A DNA stretch of 64,000 bases, from NCBI GenBank assembly GCA_038093975.1, contig JBBPTG010000004.1:186001-250000 (forward strand), written 5' to 3'. Below, one piece after another: positions 58,734-64,000 of this stretch. Source of the stretch: Chalciporus piperatus. Its lineage: Eukaryota; Basidiomycota; Agaricomycetes; Boletales; Boletaceae. Positions within the stretch are counted from its first letter, which is position 1. Each line of letters opens with the position of its first letter. Made by a program: the position numbers and the translations under genes. Below the pieces are notes generated by a model. The model saw only the letters and a program-made list of their open reading frames with translations. It was not told where the DNA came from and did no database searches.

Positions 58734-61700
58734 ATGACCCCGTCCACGTTTTCATCCGTCTGTCATGACCATCCCTCATCCCGTCCCGAAACCAACTTTC
58801 TCACACCGCCCCCTCCACCAAACCGTCCAAACTGGCGTTCCCGTATCTTTGCCCCCCTCACGCCCATCGTAGCCTCCCCCCTCTCAACTCCCGTCCACAG
58901 CGTGTCCACCCGGACCCTCAGCCTCAACGAAGACGATGGTGGGCCCTCCCAAAATGTTGAACGTACTTCCACTTCAACCGCATCAACTCCAACTTGGACA
59001 TCTATCCCACCCACTCCACCTCCAAATCTGATCTTCAGGTCAAAAAGTGTGTCCGTCCGTCCAATTTCATCCTTTGTCTCCCCGTCCACGTCTCTACCGG
59101 ACACTACCACCACGCATGACTCCGTGTTATCTTCCTCCGTCGAAAAGAAGCGCAGGGCATCCTTGCCTCCCATCACCGTATTGAAGCCTCTCCCACCCAT
59201 CCCGCGATCATCTTCTCGACGTACTTCAGAGTCATCTCATAAATTCACATCAGACTCGGTTTCTCGCCCGCACTCTCAACAGAGCACAGAGAACATAGCT
59301 TCCACGGTCACGCCTCAAGCGCGGCCTGTCTTCCACCTCGCCGTAGACAATTCAGACCGTGATGATGATTCTCGGCCAGAGACGCTCATCAACACCGACT
59401 CAAGTGAACCTGACTCCGCAGTTGTCGCAATAACTCCGCAGCTACCTTTACTCCATAGATCTCTTTCCGTCGGAGAGCGTGAAAGCTCCAGGCGGTATCA
59501 CGCATTATCAGAGCTGTTGTCAACAGAGCTTGGCTATCTTGTCGACCTGAGAACTCTCGTCTCGGTAAATCTTCTCGCTTAATCACGTCACTAAATTTAT
59601 GACCGTCCCAGGTTTATCTTCGCCTGCTTCCTGTTCTAACCAACCGTGGCTCCTATTTCGCGGCTCACGGATCTTTGTCGAATTCATCCCTTGTTCATTC
59701 CTCACGTTCTTCAGTTCTTCATGCAAGTCATACTCTTTCTGCCTCCCACCGTACCCAATCTCATCCACAGCTCAATGGGAGCATACATCCACTGACCGTC
59801 CCATTCCGGCCCGAAGGTCAGGTGCCTACACACGCTTCAATGTATCCCCTTCACGGCAGAGGGGATAGAAGTGCCATTCGACACCTTTTTTCCGCATCAG
59901 ATCTCGATACCATTACGAGAAATGCTGAGGAAGTCCTCGAATTCCACGAGATGCTTGTCCGGAAGCTCCGCCATGTCGTCTCACCTTTCGGCCTCCCGAT
60001 GAGTCTGGGAGATAATCGTGCCGAAAATAGCGGACAATCTCGCCGTCGATCCCATGAGGATGTCGATCGCGCCATCAACGCAGTTTCGACCCTATTTATC
60101 GACCATGTATGCGTTTTGATCGTCTCCGGGATTTGCGTCTCAATGAATCTTTCAGGCTTCTAGTTTCGATCAATACCAGTCGTTCTGTTCCGGTCATTCA
60201 GAGGCGTTCGATCTCGTACGCAAGGTTCAACAAAGATACCCTACCGAATGGGATGCTTTTGAGCAGCGCTGCATCGTCGTCGCTGCAGAAATGCATTTGG
60301 ACGCATCCCTACGCACCCCACAAGAAGAGCTTTTGGGGGAGGAGGCCGATCCCTCGGGCCCCCAAACGCAGGCAAAGAGGCGACATTCACTATCCTCTCT
60401 GGATGCATTGTCCAATGGCAATGCGAAGGCGCCGAATCTCAGCGCGTCCGAGAGTGGACACTCCACCAGGGAGACAAACAGCCGACGCCCACGACTCATG
60501 TTCATGGATTACCTGATCAAACCAGTCCAGAGAGTTTGCAGGTATCCCCTTCTATTTGATCAACTTCAGGAGAGGATTACGTCGCAGAGATCCAGTGAAA
60601 GCTCTCGCGATTCTAGTTTCGCACCTAGTGGATCTGACCAGGATGCCGTGAAGACGGCCTCGCGGACAATGCGAATAGTAGCAAGTTTGGTGGACGAAGC
60701 TCGCCAGCGACAGGATCTCTCCGCTAAATCGGCTCAAATCGTATCGCGCATCACTCAAGGCCTCTTGACGTCGACTGTGAGTCATAGCAGGCTTCCACAA
60801 TCCAGTTCCTTGTCGACATTCCTGTCATCCTTGCCTCCCTGTTGCCTCTCTGGGTCTTTGGATGTCATCCATTATCGTGGAACAAGCATGGAGAGACTCG
60901 GTACCGTCAAAGCCAAGTACCTAGGGGGGTTTCTATTTCCCGGCGGGTTCCTTGTCTTGGTCAAGGTGGCCAAGTCGAGGGCGTACGAGCCAAAACATTG
61001 GTTCAACCTGAGGGGATTTGAGTTGACGGACTCCAACAATGATGACGGTGAATGAATATCATGGTTGCAGGGATCACGTCGCTTACTTCGCTCAGGTTTG
61101 CTACCAAGCTGGTTCCGTCTGTCGTCAACAGGACATACATTCGAATTCGCAGCATCGTGTCGTCGCGAAAAGGACGTGTGGGTCAACGCTATCCGAGGTG
61201 CTATCGCTGAAGAGGTGCCATGGAGTGATGAACCTCCTACGACCCTTCAGACCATATTCGGGGGCGAAGGTTCTGGCCTCCTGTTGGAGGACGTACCGTT
61301 CGATACAATCAGTTTGCTGCCGACAATCCAGTCTATCCCAGAATTGGACAACGCCGAATCTGCTGCCCAAGCTTACGGAGAGACTGCACCTCCATCCATC
61401 CCGGCGTTAGGTCACAGACCCTCGCAAATCATTCATCGCGTAGAATCCTCCACAACATCCGAATCCACGCCAGTGGCGGGACCCAGTCACAGGTCGTCGG
61501 TTCCTGCCCAGTCAATACCAACATCGGAGTCGAGCACGTTTCACCTCGTTCGATCCACTGCATCAGCACGAGAGCAGGTGGACCGTGGTCTGCTGGACGT
61601 CTTTTCGGAGAAGTGTCTTACTGCGCGCTTCCACGCACATACGCACGAAGAAGAACTCTTTGAGGCCCAGAAAGTCACACGTTCTTTCTCGAGATCGAGC

Positions 61701-62615
61701 TCGGGGTTGAACATGGCAAGTGCCATGGGCGTTGCTGCAAAGAACAGGTTGACAAAGCGCGAGAGCGTCCTCGTCCCTCGCAGAAAGAGCTATATCGATG
61801 GAAATGGTATGGCAAACGACCCCGAAAGCTACACCCACCTGGCCATGCCCAAACACATGACGCGACGTCGCCCGCCCAACAAGCTCAAGATTGTCGCCAT
61901 GTCCAAGGCAGTAGCATACGATGGGGACGAAGATGCCAACGAGCTCTATGTCGAGTCGCCTTCACCGATGTCGCACTGTTCATCCGTGTCTTTTGCTACA
62001 CCAGTGACCCCGCTCTCGCTCCCCGCACTCATGACCGATGGCACCACCTCTCAGTCCGAGTTCTTGGACGTCCGTCCGAAGGAGAGCGTGCCGAAACGGA
62101 GCAAATCCATGATCGAGAACTTCCGTGGCCTTTTTGTCCCTCGATCAGCATCGCCGACCTCTGGCCTGACGCAAGAGTCATCCATGAGAAGCTCGGCGTC
62201 TAATTCGCGTTTGTTGAGGTGGTGGTCTAGAGAATCACTTCGTCGCAGGGTTCGCAGTGCTCCGGACGTTCGTGGCGAAGAATTACCTTCCGCGCTTACA
62301 ACGCAGTCCTTGAACGTGTCAGTGGCCTCACGACCATCGCTTGCGACCTCAGATCGACTGTATTCCCAGCCTGACCTTCAGTTCCTTGCACCTTCTCCTT
62401 CAGAGTTCGGAGTTGAAGACCCTACTCCACAAAAGAAGGGTGTCTCCTCCTCTTCGCGCGGCCCTCGGCGCCGCTGGACCTCTTCTGCATTGTCGTCAGC
62501 AGCGCGCGACGAAGGCTCGATGCCCACTCGTGCGCGGATACGACGAAATCTCTCATTTATGAATAGATTCACCCCCGTCACCCCAAGCACTGTCTCACAG
62601 CATTCAGGATCATGA
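58734..62615 (+). CDS. RhoGEF (DH-PH domain) protein
   Basis: A guanine-nucleotide exchange factor for Rho/Cdc42-type GTPases. The N-terminal ~240 residues are disordered and Ser/Pro/Thr-rich. The DH domain starts RYHALSELLSTELGYLVDLR, TLVSV, continues in further exons (HLFSASDLDTITRNAEEVLE, FHEMLVRKLR) and has its key helix as DYLIKPVQRVCRYPLLFDQL. A PH domain follows: VKAKYLGGFLFPGGFLVLVK, with the last strand and helix SWFRLSSTGHTFEFAASCRR and KDVWVNAIRGAI. The C-terminal ~450 residues are Ser-rich and disordered. A Ser/Thr/Gln insert (HASHTLSASHRTQSHPQLNG) expands the DH domain compared with typical members. Five or six introns. GTPase specificity unknown. Confidence 0.85.
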
Positions 62616-63001
62616 TTATACACCACACATTGGAGCGGATCGTTTCTGATTTTAGATACTACTAGTAATCACTTGGAGCAACTTTGTACATTTACATGCA
62701 TACTCATCGACGTTCTCGCATCATTCCCCGGATTCTGGCCCAGTCACGAAGTCTCGCGTAATTTCTAGTCTTATCATGATTGCATTTCTCGCTGTGGAGC
62801 CTTTGTCTTCCGTGTCCCAACATTCCTTGCGGCTTTGAGCGTCTAAGCTTATAAGGCTCTAACTTAAGCGTAATATCAGAGTAACCTCGATCACGTGACA
62901 GACGCGTGCCAAGAACGTCCAACTAACTAAGTTATCCCTTACCGTTACTCTCAGAGCGACCTACCCTCAAACTACACCGTACTGAGGACTGATGAAGATC
63001 G
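62616..63001. promoter_or_regulatory. Intergenic region upstream of the second RhoGEF gene
   Basis: Contains a perfect CACGTG at 62892-62897 within TCACGTGA, about 105 bases before the ATG at 63002. No coding content recognised. A role for the palindrome is inference. Confidence 0.4.
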
Positions 63002-64000
63002 ATGGCACTCAATAACTCTCCTCGCAAAGTACCCCTTTCCAGTGGCGACGGTACAACCCCTCGGAAACGTGGAGATGGTACCATCACGAAACGCGTATTC
63101 TATTGTGGAGTCGTAGTCGAGGGCTGCGAGGGGGGGAAGCGACTTCCTGATGGTGAGTTGAAACGCTGTCAATTCGTGCCAGTTCTTGACAATTTCTTGA
63201 AGATATACAGGACTTGGTACTCTCGCTTGGCGACCCATGGCTCGGCCAGGACGATGACAAGATACTGCCCTCTGCCACCGAGACCTCACTCTCACAACAA
63301 GCAGTGAGTCAAGTTTCCGACATGCTCGCCCAAAAGCGCTGACGCACCTCGTTCAAGGGCGACTTGCAGCGCAAACGATCGATGACAGACACCTCCGCAT
63401 TGGCAGAAGTCGTCAACGAACTTGTAACCACCGAGCGGTCGTACGTCAAGCGCCTTCGAACTCTCAAGGACGAATATGCAGATCCGCTACGAGAATTCTC
63501 GAAACTCAAGAGCACTGCGATATTGCCCCCTTACGAGGCCAAGACACTCTTTGGGAACATCGATGTTCTGTTACCTGTAAACGAGGCGTTCTTGGCGGAT
63601 TTGGAGAAGATGGTCACCACTGGTGGCTCTCGGAACGTAGGAGACGTTGCGCTCCGACATTTTAAAGACCTCAGGGGCTTCGAACATTATAAGCAATATT
63701 ATGCGAAGCGGGAAGAGGCGCAATCTATCTTCGAGCGTGAGATGATGAAGAAATCTTCAGGATTTGCGGCATATATTGATGTGAATGATCCTCTGTGATG
63801 TACCATGGACTCTCGACTGACACGCTTCTTATTGCAGAGAATCAAATATTCAAACGCAGTATCGAGAAATCGAGTCGGGCTTCGCGAACTACTGATGGAC
63901 CCCGTACAACGGATACCGCGATATACGCTTCTCTTCCGCACCATGATTAAATACATGGGACCAGACGATCCTCAGCGCGCAAAGTTGATCGAGGCGGACG
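63002..64000 (+). CDS. Second RhoGEF (DH domain) gene, 3' part outside the window
   Basis: Starts MALNNSPRKVPLSSGDGTTP. Exon 2 has DLVLSLGDPWLGQDDDKILP; exon 3 begins GDLQRKRSMTDTSALAEVVN. The DH domain follows: ELVTTERSYVKRLRTLKDEY, ILPPYEAKTLFGNIDVLLPV, NEAFLADLEKM, GFEHYKQYYAKREEAQSIFE, and MDPVQRIPRYTLLFRTMIKY as the conserved helix. The window ends in this domain, so any PH or other C-terminal domain is unseen. It is more canonical than the neighbouring RhoGEF: its DH core has no large insert. Start chosen at the first ATG of the frame; exons join in phase at LPD/DLV and QQA/GDL. Confidence 0.85.

Overview
The window is 64 kb of nuclear DNA from a filamentous basidiomycete (mushroom-type) fungus. 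The evidence is dense, intron-rich genes with introns of about 45-60 bases (GT...AG, often with a CTNAY-type branch site), short intergenic gaps, and a fungal gene set: exocyst SEC10 and SEC15, VTC1, GRR1, RIX1, SWC4, REB1-like and a KRE9/KNH1-like GPI protein. I see no rRNA, tRNA, CRISPR array or intact transposon. Most open reading frames are exons, so gene spans below run from start codon to stop codon across introns. Where stated, I joined exons by matching splice sites and reading phase.

Layout. 0.3-10.9 kb: RIX1 (-) divergent from SEC10 (+), a mitochondrial enoyl-CoA hydratase family gene (-), a Ser/Thr-rich single-pass membrane protein (-) divergent from SWC4 (+), and VTC1 (-). 11-22 kb: an AAA ATPase, a PAF-acetylhydrolase-like enzyme, glutaminyl-tRNA synthetase (all +) and CPSF100/CFT2 (-). 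22-31.7 kb: two tandem alpha-tubulin genes (+), a HAD phosphatase (-), SEC15 (+) and ARF1 (-). 31.7-35.5 kb is gene-poor: a compact dual-specificity phosphatase (-) and a small basic protein (+). 35.8-45.4 kb: a DUF3245-like gene (-) divergent from a Gemin2-like gene (+), a GPI-anchored KNH-like protein (+), quinolinate phosphoribosyltransferase (+) convergent with an ACMSD-family amidohydrolase (-), an unknown gene (+), and U1-C (-) divergent from LSM3 (+). 45.6-58.3 kb: an unknown small gene (-), a GRR1-like F-box/LRR gene (+), NAA10/ARD1 (+), an alpha/beta hydrolase (-), a C2H2 protein (-) divergent from a CCDC97-like gene (+), a REB1/TTF1-like Myb gene (+), a small membrane protein (-), and a second GRR1-like LRR gene without an F-box (+). 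58.7-64 kb: two consecutive RhoGEF genes, the second cut by the window end.

Themes. Several genes act in RNA processing (U1-C, LSM3, Gemin2-like, CCDC97-like, CPSF100), and others in polarised secretion and small-GTPase signalling (SEC10, SEC15, ARF1, two RhoGEFs). The observations most worth following are the F-box-less GRR1 paralog, which shares two intron positions with the full-length copy 10 kb away; the tail-to-tail pair of NAD-synthesis QPRT and an ACMSD-family enzyme, which could control the same branch point; an 11-base micro-exon in ARF1; and the very short shared promoter between U1-C and LSM3.
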